Shown: positions 18,044-27,589, counted from the stretch's first letter. The stretch: DNA of 64,000 bases from Croceivirga sp. (GCA_028284935.1 JANQQQ010000016.1:22730-86729), one strand, 5' to 3'. Notes: generated by a model not told the origin, from the letters alone. Numbers and translations: made by a program.

Positions 18044-21000
18044 TTGGAAGAAAGAAAAAGAGCGTTGGGCAATTTTGAGCACATTGTAGCAAAGCTAGAA
18101 ACCTTTAGCAAAAAGTACTACACAAAAGTATTGACAAAGGGAATCCTGCTGTTTTCAACTTTTGGATTATTGCTCTTCCTTATGGTGACGGGCGCGGAAT
18201 TCCTATTGTGGTTATCCCCAACGGTCCGTTTGGTTCTGTTCTTCGGTTTTTTTTTGGCAGTAGTGGTATTGGCCTATCAATACATCATCGTTCCCATTTT
18301 TTATTTACTGAAGGTGAGAAAGGGAATTGATGAAAAGCAGGCATCAACGCTCATAGGAAAACACTTTCCAAAAATTGGGGATCGGTTGTTGAACCTTTTG
18401 GAGCTATCCGAAAGTCCGGAAAAATCTGATTTGTTGCTTGCCGCTATTGAGCAACGTTCTGCCGAACTAAAGTCATTGCCTTTTTCTGAAGCGGTCAACC
18501 TAAAGGATAGTTTACGGTATGGGCGGTTTCTTATCATCCCATTGTTGCTCATTGGTGTTGTTTGGGCTTCGGGAAGTATTGCCGAATTCGTTAGTTCGTA
18601 TAAGCGCGTAGTGAACTATGATGTCGCTTATGAACCTCCGGCGCCTTTTCAATTTGTTCTTCAGAATGAAAAGCTCTCGGTGCTGGAAGATAATCCCATG
18701 ACGATTTCGGTGATAATGGCGGGGGAGACGCTACCGGAATCGGTCGTAATTGAACTGGACGAGGGTCCTATGTTGATGCAGAATAAAGGCGGGGGAATCC
18801 ATGAATTTGTAGTGCAGCCTCCAATAACAGACTTCACGTTTAGATTTAGGGCGAATGAGGTTGCTTCAAGAGTATATGATGTCGAAGCAATAAAAGTTCC
18901 GGCCATTACTGATTTTACATTGAACATTGATTACCCGGGCTATTTGAAACTGAACGATAAGGAAATAAGGGGTACGGGAAATATAACAGTTCCCGAGGGA
19001 AGCCGGATTACATGGTCCCTGGAAGGCATAAACACTACAGGAATCGAATTCATCACAGCTGATACCATCATTGCTTTTGAGCGGGCTGAGGAAAAATTTA
19101 AGTACTCAAATCGGGTTTTTGATGCCATACAGTATGAGCTGGCAACGTCGAATGATAAGGTAAATCAATATGAGCGATTGGGGTATCGCTTGAACGTGGT
19201 AAAGGACCAATCCCCTCAAATCCGAGTAGAACAGCTCCAGGATTCTTTGCAACCTAATGAAATGTATTTTTCAGGGGCCGTATCAGACGACAATGAGGTG
19301 AGTAAAGTGGACCTTGTCTATTATTTTGCGGAATCCCCAAAAGATAAAAATCGTTTGGCCCTGTTACGTCCGAATTCCAATGTAGCCCAATTCTATTATA
19401 CCTTTCCATCAGGAGTGCCTGTCCAAAAAGGAAAGGATTACGAATTTTATTTTGAGGCGAGGGATAACGACGGCCTTCGTTGGGGCAAAGTGGCTCAAAG
19501 CCAAATCTTTAAAACGGCAATATTGGATGATAAGCAGCTGAAAGACAAGCAGATACAAAATAAGGAGGCTCTTATTAAGAACTTTAATAAGGGTCTTGAC
19601 GATTTACAGAAGCAAAATGAAGAACTAAGGGAAATAAATACGGAACAAAAGCAGGAGGGTAATTTAGAGTATAGGGATAAGGAGCGGATAAAGCAGTTTT
19701 TGAATAAGCAGAAGCAACAGGAACAGCTCATGGAAAAGTTCAGTAGAGACCTAAGGAATAATTTACAGGAGGAGCAGCGAAGTGATGAACAGAACCAACT
19801 ATTGCAGGAGCGTTTGGAGCGACAGGAACTCGAGGCGAAGAAGAACCAAAAGCTGTTGGAGGAATTGGAAAAGGTTGCTGATAAGATTGAAAGGGAAGAG
19901 CTAAAAAAACGGTTGGAGGAATTGTCAAAATCCCAAAGCTCGGGTAAAAGAAATTTAGAACAATTGCTGGAACTAACGAAACGGTATTACGTTACGGAGA
20001 AAGCGGCACAATTGGGTCAAAAACTGGATGCCTTGTCCAAAGAACAGGAGGAACTGTCGAAATTGAGGTTAGGTGAGGATTTTTCAAATAAGGAACAGGA
20101 AAAGCTGAATGGGGAGTTTAACGACATTTCCAAGGAATTGGACGAATTAAAAGGTGATAACAGGGCCTTAAAAAAACCAATGGATTTGGATTACAATAAA
20201 AATCAACAAGAATCCATTAGAAAGGACCAAGAGGATGCTTTGGAGGAAATCAACAGGCACCAGGGGGAACAAAAGACTTCCGCAGATTCCAGAGAGAGGA
20301 AGGAAATAGAGAATCGGGCAGCGCAGAAGCAAAAGTCCGCCGCGCAGAAAATGAAAGAGCTCTCAGAGGGCCTTCAGAATAGCATGTCTGGAGCTGGGGG
20401 TGGTTCAAGTATTGTTGAAGACGCGGAGATGTTGCGACAGATTCTGGATAACGTAATTACGTTTTCTTTTGAGCAAGAAAACTTATTGGAAGTTGTTAAT
20501 CAGAATGTGGAAATAGGCGAGTTTTCGAGTACGGTTAGGAAGCAGAAGGAACTACAGCAGTTGTTTGAACACGTGGATGACAGTCTATTTTCACTTTCAC
20601 TAAGACGGGCGGAGTTATCTGAGTTTGTGAATGAGCAGATTACCGAAGTATACTACAATGTCGATAAAGCACTTGAAAGCATAGCGGACAATCAAATCTA
20701 TCAGGCGGCGTCCTACCAGCAATATGTTTTAAACGCTTCCAACAGCCTTGCGGATTTCCTTGCCGATATTCTGGACAATATGCAACAAAGTATGATGAGT
20801 GGGCAAGGCCAAGGCCAGGGAGAAGGATTTCAACTTCCAGACATTATAAAGAAACAGGGTGATTTACAGGAAAAAATGGAAGAGGGTTCAGAGTCCGGGG
20901 ATCAAGGAGAGCAAGGCAAAGGCCAATCCGGCCAGCAAGGTCGGGGAAGTGGCGAGGGTCAGGAAGGAGAGAATGGGGAACAAGGAGGAAGTCAAAATGG

Positions 21001-21529
21001 GGGTAATACGGGTCAGGAAGGCGAAGGTCAGTCGGGGAATGAAGGAGAGAATGGAGGTTCTAAGGAAGGATTGGAAGGGGGCAATGGCCAGGGAATAACA
21101 GAAGCTCAACTCAAAGAGATTTATGAAATCTATCAAGAACAACAGACGATACGTAAAGCATTGGAGGAACAGCTGAAAAACATTATTGATGCTGACAAGC
21201 GTGATTTAGCTAAGAAATTGACACTTCAGATGGAGCAGTTTGAGAACGAATTACTGGAAAACGGCATTACCGAACGGACGGAAAATAGGATAAATCAAAT
21301 CCAGCATCAACTGTTGAAATTGGAAAACGCTGCGTTGAAACAGGGAGAGAAGAAGGAACGAGAAAGTGACACAAACAAAAGGGATTACAGCGCGCCGATT
21401 CTTACAAAACCCGAGTTGCTAGTCCCTAAGAACAACGAGATTGAGATTTTAAACCGACAAGCATTACCTTTGCGCCCTGATTATCAGAACAAGGTGAAGG
21501 AATATTTCGGTAATGGGAATCAATTATAA
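18044..21529 (+). CDS. DUF4175-family large membrane/coiled-coil protein
   Basis: 1161 residues, conserved in Flavobacteriia but of unknown function. There are two membrane helices near the N-terminus (about 33-85), a third at about 155-175, a beta-rich extracytoplasmic-type region (200-480), then a very long Lys/Glu/Gln-rich coiled coil (about 490-800), a helical segment (820-915) and a low-complexity Gly/Gln/Glu tract (about 920-1017). The only plausible start is TTG at 18044: the frame has a stop just upstream and the first ATG is residue 43, inside the membrane region. It overlaps ybeY by 17 bases. The conserved run DUF4175-ybeY-mnmG suggests shared transcription rather than shared function. 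Confidence 0.8.
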   Translation: MEERKRALGNFEHIVAKLETFSKKYYTKVLTKGILLFSTFGLLLFLMVTGAEFLLWLSPTVRLVLFFGFFLAVVVLAYQYIIVPIFYLLKVRKGIDEKQASTLIGKHFPKIGDRLLNLLELSESPEKSDLLLAAIEQRSAELKSLPFSEAVNLKDSLRYGRFLIIPLLLIGVVWASGSIAEFVSSYKRVVNYDVAYEPPAPFQFVLQNEKLSVLEDNPMTISVIMAGETLPESVVIELDEGPMLMQNKGGGIHEFVVQPPITDFTFRFRANEVASRVYDVEAIKVPAITDFTLNIDYPGYLKLNDKEIRGTGNITVPEGSRITWSLEGINTTGIEFITADTIIAFERAEEKFKYSNRVFDAIQYELATSNDKVNQYERLGYRLNVVKDQSPQIRVEQLQDSLQPNEMYFSGAVSDDNEVSKVDLVYYFAESPKDKNRLALLRPNSNVAQFYYTFPSGVPVQKGKDYEFYFEARDNDGLRWGKVAQSQIFKTAILDDKQLKDKQIQNKEALIKNFNKGLDDLQKQNEELREINTEQKQEGNLEYRDKERIKQFLNKQKQQEQLMEKFSRDLRNNLQEEQRSDEQNQLLQERLERQELEAKKNQKLLEELEKVADKIEREELKKRLEELSKSQSSGKRNLEQLLELTKRYYVTEKAAQLGQKLDALSKEQEELSKLRLGEDFSNKEQEKLNGEFNDISKELDELKGDNRALKKPMDLDYNKNQQESIRKDQEDALEEINRHQGEQKTSADSRERKEIENRAAQKQKSAAQKMKELSEGLQNSMSGAGGGSSIVEDAEMLRQILDNVITFSFEQENLLEVVNQNVEIGEFSSTVRKQKELQQLFEHVDDSLFSLSLRRAELSEFVNEQITEVYYNVDKALESIADNQIYQAASYQQYVLNASNSLADFLADILDNMQQSMMSGQGQGQGEGFQLPDIIKKQGDLQEKMEEGSESGDQGEQGKGQSGQQGRGSGEGQEGENGEQGGSQNGGNTGQEGEGQSGNEGENGGSKEGLEGGNGQGITEAQLKEIYEIYQEQQTIRKALEEQLKNIIDADKRDLAKKLTLQMEQFENELLENGITERTENRINQIQHQLLKLENAALKQGEKKERESDTNKRDYSAPILTKPELLVPKNNEIEILNRQALPLRPDYQNKVKEYFGNGNQL

Positions 21530-21935
21530 CTACGAGACCGATTTTGTCTTGACCAATGAGGAGGAGTATTCCGATTGGATAGATAGGGTTTTGGAATCGG
21601 AAGGTTTTGGAATCGGGGAGTTGTCCTATGTATTCTGTAATGATAGCTACTTACTGGACTTGAATCAACGATTTCTTAATCACGAAACACTCACGGATAT
21701 TATCACCTTTGATTATTGTGAGGGTAACAGAGCCTCCGGGGATATTTTTATATCTGTTGAGAGAGTTCATGAAAATGCTGACATACATGAAGCTGAATTT
21801 GAACTGGAATTGAAAAGGGTAATGGTTCATGGGGTGTTGCACCTTATGGGTTACACTGACAAGTCTGAAAGGGAGGTTCAGCGAATGCGTCAAAAGGAAG
21901 AAGAAAAGATGAAACTGTTCCACGTGGAACACTAG
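21513..21935 (+). CDS. ybeY: Endoribonuclease YbeY (rRNA maturation factor)
   Basis: 140 residues, the normal length. A metal-dependent RNase that acts in 16S rRNA 3'-end processing and ribosome quality control. The metal site HGVLHLMGYTD has His106 and His110, and the third ligand position (+6) is Asp116, where the textbook motif has His (H-x3-H-x5-H). Upstream family sequences are present (YVFCNDSYLLDLNQRFLNH, DIITFDY, GDIFIS). The start overlaps DUF4175, and the end carries a 16-base parS-like palindrome, so the last residues (FHVEH) are encoded by that site. Confidence 0.93.
   Translation: MGINYNYETDFVLTNEEEYSDWIDRVLESEGFGIGELSYVFCNDSYLLDLNQRFLNHETLTDIITFDYCEGNRASGDIFISVERVHENADIHEAEFELELKRVMVHGVLHLMGYTDKSEREVQRMRQKEEEKMKLFHVEH
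21916..21931. promoter_or_regulatory. parS-like palindrome, site 1
   Basis: TGTTCCACGTGGAACA is a perfect 16-base palindrome that differs from the common ParB-binding consensus TGTTTCACGTGAAACA by one symmetric base pair in each half. It lies within the last codons of ybeY, just before mnmG. An identical copy lies 1900 bp downstream, after mnmG. Confidence 0.65.
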
Positions 21936-21938
21936 GTT

Positions 21939-23807
21939 ATGTTTGAAAAGGAATACGATGTAATTGTAGTGGGGGGAGGCCATGCAGGCGCGGAAGCAAC
22001 TGCTGCGGCCGCTAATATGGGGTCAAGGACCTTGCTGGTAACAATGAACTTACAAACCATTGGCCAAATGTCCTGTAACCCGGCAATGGGCGGCATTGCC
22101 AAAGGACAAATAGTACGAGAGATAGATGCGTTGGGGGGCTATAGCGGTATTGTTACCGATAGGTCGGCCATCCAATTTAAGATGCTGAACAAATCCAAGG
22201 GTCCGGCCATGTGGAGCCCTAGGGCCCAGAATGACCGTATGCGTTTTGCAGAAGAGTGGCGATTGCTATTGGAGCAGACACCAAATGTGGATTTTTACCA
22301 AGAAATGGTTTCCGGTCTTCTGGTGGATGGCAATAAGGTGGTAGGTGTAAGGACCTCATTGGGAATTGACATCAAGGGAAAGGCAGTTGTTCTTACCAAT
22401 GGAACTTTTTTAAACGGATTGATTCATATTGGCGAAAAGCAATTTGGCGGAGGTAGGGCTGGTGAACGTGCAGCTACTGGGATTACCGAACAATTGGTGG
22501 ACATAGGCTTTGATAGTGGAAGAATGAAGACCGGGACACCGCCTAGGGTGGATGGGCGCTCTTTGGATTACACCCAAATGATTCCCCAACCTGGGGATAG
22601 TCATCCGGAAAAGTTTTCATATATCGATACTCCAAAACTGAAAGAGCAACGGGATTGCCATATGACACACACCAGTGCGCTGGTGCATGATTTGTTGCGA
22701 GAGGGCTTTGATCGATCACCCATGTTCAATGGAAGAATAAAAAGTATAGGGCCCAGATATTGCCCATCCATTGAAGACAAAATTCATAGGTTTTCGGAAA
22801 AAGAAGCGCATCAAATATTTGTAGAACCGGAGGGTTGGAATACGGTAGAGGTCTATGTAAATGGTTTTTCCACCTCCTTGCCAGAAGATATTCAGTTCAA
22901 AGCACTCCGCTCCGTAAAGGGATTCGAACAGGTAAAGTTCTTTAGGCCAGGTTATGCTATTGAGTACGACTATTTTCCTCCCACACAATTAAAACACACT
23001 TTGGAAACCAAGTTGATCCGCAATTTATATTTTGCTGGTCAGATAAATGGGACCACGGGATATGAAGAAGCGGCATCCCAAGGGCTGATGGCAGGAATCA
23101 ATGCCCATTTGCGTGTTAATGAAAAGGAACCGTTTATTCTAAAAAGGGACGAAGCCTACATAGGAGTGCTGATTGACGACTTAATTACCAAAGGCACCGA
23201 GGAACCCTATCGAATGTTTACCTCACGGGCGGAATACCGTACCCTGTTGCGGCAGGACAATGCTGACATTAGACTAACACCGAAAGGCTTTGAATTGGGA
23301 TTGGCCAAAGAAGAGCGAATGCATAGAATGGAAGAAAAAAGGAAAAAATCAAAGGATTTTGTTGAATTCTTTAGAAAAACCAGCTTTTCTCCAAAGGAAA
23401 TCAATCCAATTTTGGAGGAAGTGGGTTCTGCCAAAGTAAAGCAATCGGACAAAATGTTCAAGGTATTTTCCAGGCCAAAAGTAACTATGGACCATATGAT
23501 GCGGCTGAGTTCCGTCTCTGAGTATGTAAGTAACCATACACTCAATGCTGAAATATTGGAACAAGCCGAGGTGCAGGTGAAGTACTCTGGGTACATTGAA
23601 AAGGAAAAAAACAACGCGGACAAACTCCAACGATTGGAGAATATCAAAATCCCGGAGGATTTTGATTATACAAAACTGAAATCCCTTTCCTCGGAAGCAA
23701 GGGAGAAACTTCAGGAAATACGACCCATAACCATTTCACAAGCGTCAAGAATAAGCGGAGTTTCACCTTCGGATGTAAGTGTGCTCTTGGTTTTTTTGGG
23801 CAGATGA
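21939..23807 (+). CDS. mnmG: tRNA U34 5-carboxymethylaminomethyl modification enzyme, FAD subunit
   Basis: 622 residues, full length. MnmG works with MnmE to place the aminomethyl-type group on wobble uridine 34 of certain tRNAs, using FAD, NADH, methylene-THF and glycine or ammonium. It has the FAD-binding Rossmann motif near the start ([11 protein letters not shown]), the conserved [23 protein letters not shown] segment (residues about 46-68), the active-site-region motif KTGTPPR, and the Cys-containing [11 protein letters not shown]. The helical C-terminal MnmE-binding half ends in [15 protein letters not shown]. The ATG is 3 bases after the ybeY stop. The gene is flanked by two identical parS-like palindromes. 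Confidence 0.97.
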   Translation: MFEKEYDVIVVGGGHAGAEATAAAANMGSRTLLVTMNLQTIGQMSCNPAMGGIAKGQIVREIDALGGYSGIVTDRSAIQFKMLNKSKGPAMWSPRAQNDRMRFAEEWRLLLEQTPNVDFYQEMVSGLLVDGNKVVGVRTSLGIDIKGKAVVLTNGTFLNGLIHIGEKQFGGGRAGERAATGITEQLVDIGFDSGRMKTGTPPRVDGRSLDYTQMIPQPGDSHPEKFSYIDTPKLKEQRDCHMTHTSALVHDLLREGFDRSPMFNGRIKSIGPRYCPSIEDKIHRFSEKEAHQIFVEPEGWNTVEVYVNGFSTSLPEDIQFKALRSVKGFEQVKFFRPGYAIEYDYFPPTQLKHTLETKLIRNLYFAGQINGTTGYEEAASQGLMAGINAHLRVNEKEPFILKRDEAYIGVLIDDLITKGTEEPYRMFTSRAEYRTLLRQDNADIRLTPKGFELGLAKEERMHRMEEKRKKSKDFVEFFRKTSFSPKEINPILEEVGSAKVKQSDKMFKVFSRPKVTMDHMMRLSSVSEYVSNHTLNAEILEQAEVQVKYSGYIEKEKNNADKLQRLENIKIPEDFDYTKLKSLSSEAREKLQEIRPITISQASRISGVSPSDVSVLLVFLGR

Positions 23808-23814
23808 GCCCGTT

Positions 23815-23832
23815 TTGTTCCACGTGGAACAA
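23815..23832. promoter_or_regulatory. parS-like palindrome, site 2
   Basis: TTGTTCCACGTGGAACAA is a perfect 18-base palindrome with the same 16-base core as site 1. It starts 8 bases after the mnmG stop, in the intergenic space. No other copy of the 16-mer was seen in the window. Confidence 0.68.
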
Positions 23833-23884
23833 CACTGATTTTGGCCTGGTTTTTGATTCTTAAAGGAAACAAATCCAAGCCAAC

Positions 23885-24448
23885 ATGAAAAAACTGTACA
23901 TTGTTCTCTCTTCATTTTTCCTCCTGCAATCCTGTATTCCGCTAAGGATTGCCCCCAAGATTTCGGACTACAAAACGGTATCCGGAAAAGGGTTTAAAAA
24001 GGGACTTCCCAAGAAAACACTATTTGTCTTCGAAGACCCCAAGGAAGCGGGGGAGTTCTATGAGTACATCAACATAAAATATAGCCTTCAAGATTATTAT
24101 GTGGATGTGGAGGTGCCCTTCAGCCTTGAGGGGGAAGCCTATTTCTTTTCTTTCTATGAGGTGGAGAAAAAAGATAAGGCAATCAACCTTATCCCTATCA
24201 TAATGGATGTCACCTTAAATGCGGCCCTTGGCAACGATGATTTTGAGACCTACACGGCAACGGATGAAAATACCATAAACAGAAACGGAAATTACTATGT
24301 GGCCATAGAGGTTTTCTCAAAAGAAGAACAGGATTGCCTTAGTGAGGAATATGATAATCGTCCTAGGGTTTTAAACTATCTTCGCACCTTAAAGGAAGAA
24401 TACCTTTCCACGCACAACTATAATGAAGTCGTATTTAAAAACGAATGA
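23885..24448 (+). CDS. Lipoprotein of unknown function
   Basis: 187 residues with a clear lipoprotein signal peptide (MKKLYIVLSSFFLLQSC, Cys at 17). The mature protein is mixed alpha/beta with a GKGFKKGLPKKTLFVFEDPKEAGEFYEYIN segment split by charged turns and a region (KKDKAINLIPIIMDVTLNAALG) that could touch the membrane. No family was recognised. It overlaps the downstream methyltransferase gene by 26 bases, so the two are probably translated from one message. Whether their roles are linked is unknown. Confidence 0.7.
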   Translation: MKKLYIVLSSFFLLQSCIPLRIAPKISDYKTVSGKGFKKGLPKKTLFVFEDPKEAGEFYEYINIKYSLQDYYVDVEVPFSLEGEAYFFSFYEVEKKDKAINLIPIIMDVTLNAALGNDDFETYTATDENTINRNGNYYVAIEVFSKEEQDCLSEEYDNRPRVLNYLRTLKEEYLSTHNYNEVVFKNE

Positions 24449-25262
24449 CTTTTTTCTTACCAAAGAATCGTTTGAACTTTTGCATGACGAGGCTTTGGAT
24501 ATGCTGGTGACACATCCAAAGCCGGGAAATATCATCAAGTATTATCAATCTGACAATTACATTTCCCATACCGATCAAACCAAAACAGTAGCTGACCGAC
24601 TGTACCAGCGAGTTAAAAGAATCAATCTAAAAAACAAGTTAGCATTGGTTAAAAAAAGTGCTAAGGGAAATCAAAACCTGCTTGATGTTGGGGCAGGAAC
24701 GGGAGACTTTTTGCTATATGCCAAAAAACAGGGATGGAAAGTATCTGGTGTGGAGCCCAACCCCATCGCAAATCAATTGGCGAAAAAAAAGGGACTTACA
24801 CTTAAAATGGCTTTAACGGAATTTGAGAAGGAGAAATTCGATGTCATCACCTTGTGGCATGTCCTTGAACATCTTCCAGAGTTAAGGGAAAGTATTGAAC
24901 AATTGTGTAGGATGCTTGAAGATGATGGAACCTTGATTATTGCCGTTCCCAATTTTAAATCCTATGATGCGCAACACTACAAAAATTTTTGGGCAGCATA
25001 TGATGTGCCAAGACATTTATGGCACTTTTCAAAAACGACCATACGGAAAATGTTCTCAGAACATAAATTGAACCTGAATGGAGTAAGGCCCATGTGGTTT
25101 GATGCCTTCTATGTTTCCCTTCTTAGTGAAGAATACAAGACCGGCAAAAAAAATTGGGTAAAAGCTTTTACTGTTGGTTTCTGGTCCAACCTAAGGGGAA
25201 TTTTTACAAAAGAGTTCAGTTCCCACATTTATATTCTTCAAAAATCAAATAGAAGGCCGTAG
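24423..25262 (+). CDS. Class I SAM-dependent methyltransferase (Methyltransf_23 type)
   Basis: 279 residues. The SAM-binding motif I is at about 86-95 (LLDVGAGTGDFLLYAKKQGW), the acidic end of strand 2 is VSGVEPNP, motif IV/post-I is FDVITLWHVLEHL, and a late strand is GTLIIAVPNF. The N-terminal 75 residues (HPKPGNIIKYYQSDNYISH) resemble the zinc-less leader of small-molecule methyltransferases found near lipid or quinone genes. The substrate is unknown. The ATG lies within the end of the upstream lipoprotein gene. The 192 bp downstream hold the promoter of the OmpH-like gene. Confidence 0.85.
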   Translation: MKSYLKTNDFFLTKESFELLHDEALDMLVTHPKPGNIIKYYQSDNYISHTDQTKTVADRLYQRVKRINLKNKLALVKKSAKGNQNLLDVGAGTGDFLLYAKKQGWKVSGVEPNPIANQLAKKKGLTLKMALTEFEKEKFDVITLWHVLEHLPELRESIEQLCRMLEDDGTLIIAVPNFKSYDAQHYKNFWAAYDVPRHLWHFSKTTIRKMFSEHKLNLNGVRPMWFDAFYVSLLSEEYKTGKKNWVKAFTVGFWSNLRGIFTKEFSSHIYILQKSNRRP

Positions 25263-25445
25263 CCGGCTCTTAACCTTAGTTCCTTTGACTTGCCTGAAGT
25301 ACACGTTTGATGACGATAAGAAGCTTTAAAACGCCCCTTTGTCCATAGAAATCCCCAATAACGGAACCAATAACAAATAACAAAACCTTATTATAAATGC
25401 CTTAAACATTTTTTGGATGTATAAGGCGGTAGCCAAGGCTTTTAC

Positions 25446-25453
25446 TATTTTTG
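25446..25453 (+). promoter_or_regulatory. -7 promoter element upstream of the OmpH-like gene
   Basis: TATTTTTG matches TAnnTTTG and ends 19 bases before the ATG at 25473. An in-frame GTG at 25455 lies immediately next to the box and so would not be in the transcript leader, which supports the ATG start. The -33 box is not clear. Confidence 0.4.
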
Positions 25454-25472
25454 CGTGCTCGTAAAAAAGAAC

Positions 25473-25982
25473 ATGATGAAAAAATTGATTTATACCATAA
25501 TCATTCTGTCTTTCATTTCTTGTCAGCAAGATAAAATTGGTTTTGTGGACAATATTAAGTTGATGGACGGTTATCAGGAAAAAATTGATGTTGAAAGTAA
25601 ATTCAAGGCCAAGGCAGAGGCCATGAACAAAAAACGCGATAGTATTTCACAGGCATTTCAATTGGAATATCAAGCACTACAGACCAAGGCACAAAGCTGG
25701 TCGCAGAAAAAGGCCCAAGAAGAACTGGGCTTGCTACAACAACGCAGCCAGTTTTTGGGACAGCAATTACAACAAGAAGAGCAGCAATTGCAATCTGAAG
25801 GTCAAACTGAAATGGATAGTGTCGTCAGGACTGCAAAAAGGGAAATCCAAGCTTTTGGAAAGGCCAATGGCTATACCTACATTCTCACCGGGGGTGAAGG
25901 GGGTAGTGTGCTTTATGGTGTAGAGGCCAAAGACCTTACTACGGAGATATTGAAAATTTTAAATGACAAGTACAAAAAGTAA
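25473..25982 (+). CDS. OmpH/Skp-family periplasmic chaperone-like lipoprotein
   Basis: 169 residues from ATG 25473 (a second ATG follows at once). The signal peptide ends in SFISC, a weak lipobox. The mature chain is a long Gln/Glu/Lys coiled coil (KAKAEAMNKKRDSIS...QQLQQEEQQLQSEGQTEMD) between a short beta N-terminus (IGFVDNIKLMDGY) and a C-terminal strand pair (YTYILTGGEGGSVLYGVEAKDLT), the Skp fold in which coiled-coil tentacles hold unfolded outer-membrane proteins. A GTG at 25455 is the only longer start and is disfavoured by the promoter position. A strong hairpin terminator follows. Confidence 0.88.
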   Translation: MMKKLIYTIIILSFISCQQDKIGFVDNIKLMDGYQEKIDVESKFKAKAEAMNKKRDSISQAFQLEYQALQTKAQSWSQKKAQEELGLLQQRSQFLGQQLQQEEQQLQSEGQTEMDSVVRTAKREIQAFGKANGYTYILTGGEGGSVLYGVEAKDLTTEILKILNDKYKK

Positions 25983-26004
25983 GCCTCTGCTCTTAATTTG
26001 GCAT

Positions 26005-26029
26005 AAAGCCCTGATATTCAGGGCTTTTT
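26005..26029. terminator. Bidirectional terminator between the OmpH-like and DoxX-like genes
   Basis: AAAGCCCTGA and TCAGGGCTTT pair perfectly over 10 bp with a TAT loop, and the A/T ends give U-tracts in both directions. It lies 23 bases past the OmpH-like stop and overlaps the end of the converging DoxX-like gene. Confidence 0.85.
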
Positions 26030-26426
26030 ATTGTAATAAAAACAATAGAAATGCCGTGGGGACCAAGTAGATGACAATGGTCTTCGCCCCTTCATAATCC
26101 TTGGCGACACGTTGCCCCAATAACAATAGCAATAAGGTGATGGCCGAAACCAAAGCGCCATAAAACGCAAAAAGGGTATTGCCATGGAATAGCAGGTGAA
26201 GGACCCCCACAAGGGATAGCGCTCCAGCCGCAAGCTCCATCACGGTTATGATTCCAAGCAACAAAGGAACCCCATTTTTAAAAGGGGACTCCGCAAAATG
26301 ACCGACCAACCACGAACGATTTCCCTTCCAATCCCTTACCTTATCAATACCACTTTGTAAAAAAACAATGATCAAAAAAACAAGGAGAATGAGCTGAACG
26401 TAATTGTCGGTAAAGTGAAGATGCAT
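26028..26426 (-). CDS. DoxX-like small integral membrane protein
   Basis: 132 residues with four membrane segments (about 10-25, 52-72, 77-97, 112-130). The sequence LIIVFLQSGIDKVRDWKGNRSWLVGHFAESPF followed by a helix with GIITVMELAAGALSLVG is typical of DoxX-like proteins of Bacteroidota. Family members are small quinone- or thiol-linked membrane proteins; no reaction can be assigned. The ATG is 10 bp downstream of the DNA polymerase delta' gene, so they probably share a message. Confidence 0.72.
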   Translation of the reverse strand: MHLHFTDNYVQLILLVFLIIVFLQSGIDKVRDWKGNRSWLVGHFAESPFKNGVPLLLGIITVMELAAGALSLVGVLHLLFHGNTLFAFYGALVSAITLLLLLLGQRVAKDYEGAKTIVIYLVPTAFLLFLLQ

Positions 26427-26436
26427 GGTATTGATT

Positions 26437-27585
26437 TTAAGTGGCCTTGGTATGCAAGAGCCGAGTTAGTTTAATGGATAGATCGGTAAAGATAAGTTTG
26501 GAATTTCCATTGCGTTCCACATGGATGATCGCTGTTTCCAATTCTTCAAAAATAGATTGTACGTTGTTCTCGTGGATAAAGGGAGCAAACTTTTTGAGCT
26601 CAAAATTGTCCACATGAATTTTGGAATAGACCAATTCTTGCGTGCTGTAGTTCAATAGTAAGGCTTGACGGATGATATGGATACAGTAGGAAAGAAACTT
26701 TTTTTGTACCTCACGGCCTACTTTGGCAAGTTCATCACTCCACAAAATCAAATCATGAATGGCCGCTTTGTTGCCCTTGGCCTTAAAGGCACTTCGGACC
26801 CATTGGACAAACCACTTTTCAAAGACAAGATCTTCGGAGTCCTGGTTCATGAGGTCCAAGGCTTTGTTGAAGTTACCATTGGCTTCGTGGGCCAACTGTT
26901 GGGCCAGGGCTTCCCCCAACCCTTTTTCCATCAAACCCTTTGCTATAATATCTTCCGGTAAATGGGGAAAGTGAAGGATTTGGCAGCGTGACCGAATGGT
27001 TCCTATCAATTGTTCTTCTTCCTCGGCGAGCAAAAGAATGATGGTCTGTCTTGGAGGCTCCTCAATCAGTTTTAACAATTTGTTGGAAGCAGCTATGTTC
27101 ATTTTTTCTGCCATCCAAACCAGTAAAACCTTATAGCCGCCTTCATACGATTTTAATGAAAGCTTTTTTACGATATCCTGGGCTTCATCCACACCAATTT
27201 GTCCTTGCTTTTTCTCGATTCCTATGAATCGGTACCAATCAAAAAGGTTGCCATAAGGCTGTTCCGATAAGAATTGCCGCCACTCCAGGAGGTAGTTATT
27301 GCTTACCGCATGGCTTTTTACCCTATCCGAATTGGATACTGGAAACGCAAAATGGATATCTGGGTGGGTGAAGGTTGCACATTTATGAAGGCAACTGTTG
27401 TACCCTTGGGAGTCTTTTTCGTGAATCTTTGAAATAACATATTGGGCATAGGCCAAGGCTATGGGCAAGGTGCCGCAGCCCTCTGGCCCAACAAATAACT
27501 GGGCATGGGGTATGCGACCACTGTCCGCAGAGGTAATCAAATGATTTTTTAGGTGTTTTTGTCCTAAGGCATTTTCAAATAACAT
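26437..27585 (-). CDS. holB: DNA polymerase III delta' subunit
   Basis: 382 residues. Part of the clamp loader that places the beta clamp on DNA. It starts with the clamp-loader signature GQKHLKNHL and has a degenerate Walker A region (FVGPEGCGTLPIALAYAQ: no Lys-Ser/Thr), which is expected because delta' does not hydrolyse ATP. Sensor 1/SRC region is present (TIRSRCQILHFP), and KLLKLIEEPP is the classic conserved helix of gamma/delta' proteins. The C-terminal helical collar domain makes up the last 150 residues. A TATATTTG-type box on the minus strand ends only 4 bases before the ATG, so the transcript may be almost leaderless. Confidence 0.9.
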   Translation of the reverse strand: MLFENALGQKHLKNHLITSADSGRIPHAQLFVGPEGCGTLPIALAYAQYVISKIHEKDSQGYNSCLHKCATFTHPDIHFAFPVSNSDRVKSHAVSNNYLLEWRQFLSEQPYGNLFDWYRFIGIEKKQGQIGVDEAQDIVKKLSLKSYEGGYKVLLVWMAEKMNIAASNKLLKLIEEPPRQTIILLLAEEEEQLIGTIRSRCQILHFPHLPEDIIAKGLMEKGLGEALAQQLAHEANGNFNKALDLMNQDSEDLVFEKWFVQWVRSAFKAKGNKAAIHDLILWSDELAKVGREVQKKFLSYCIHIIRQALLLNYSTQELVYSKIHVDNFELKKFAPFIHENNVQSIFEELETAIIHVERNGNSKLIFTDLSIKLTRLLHTKAT

Positions 27586-27589
27586 CTAT

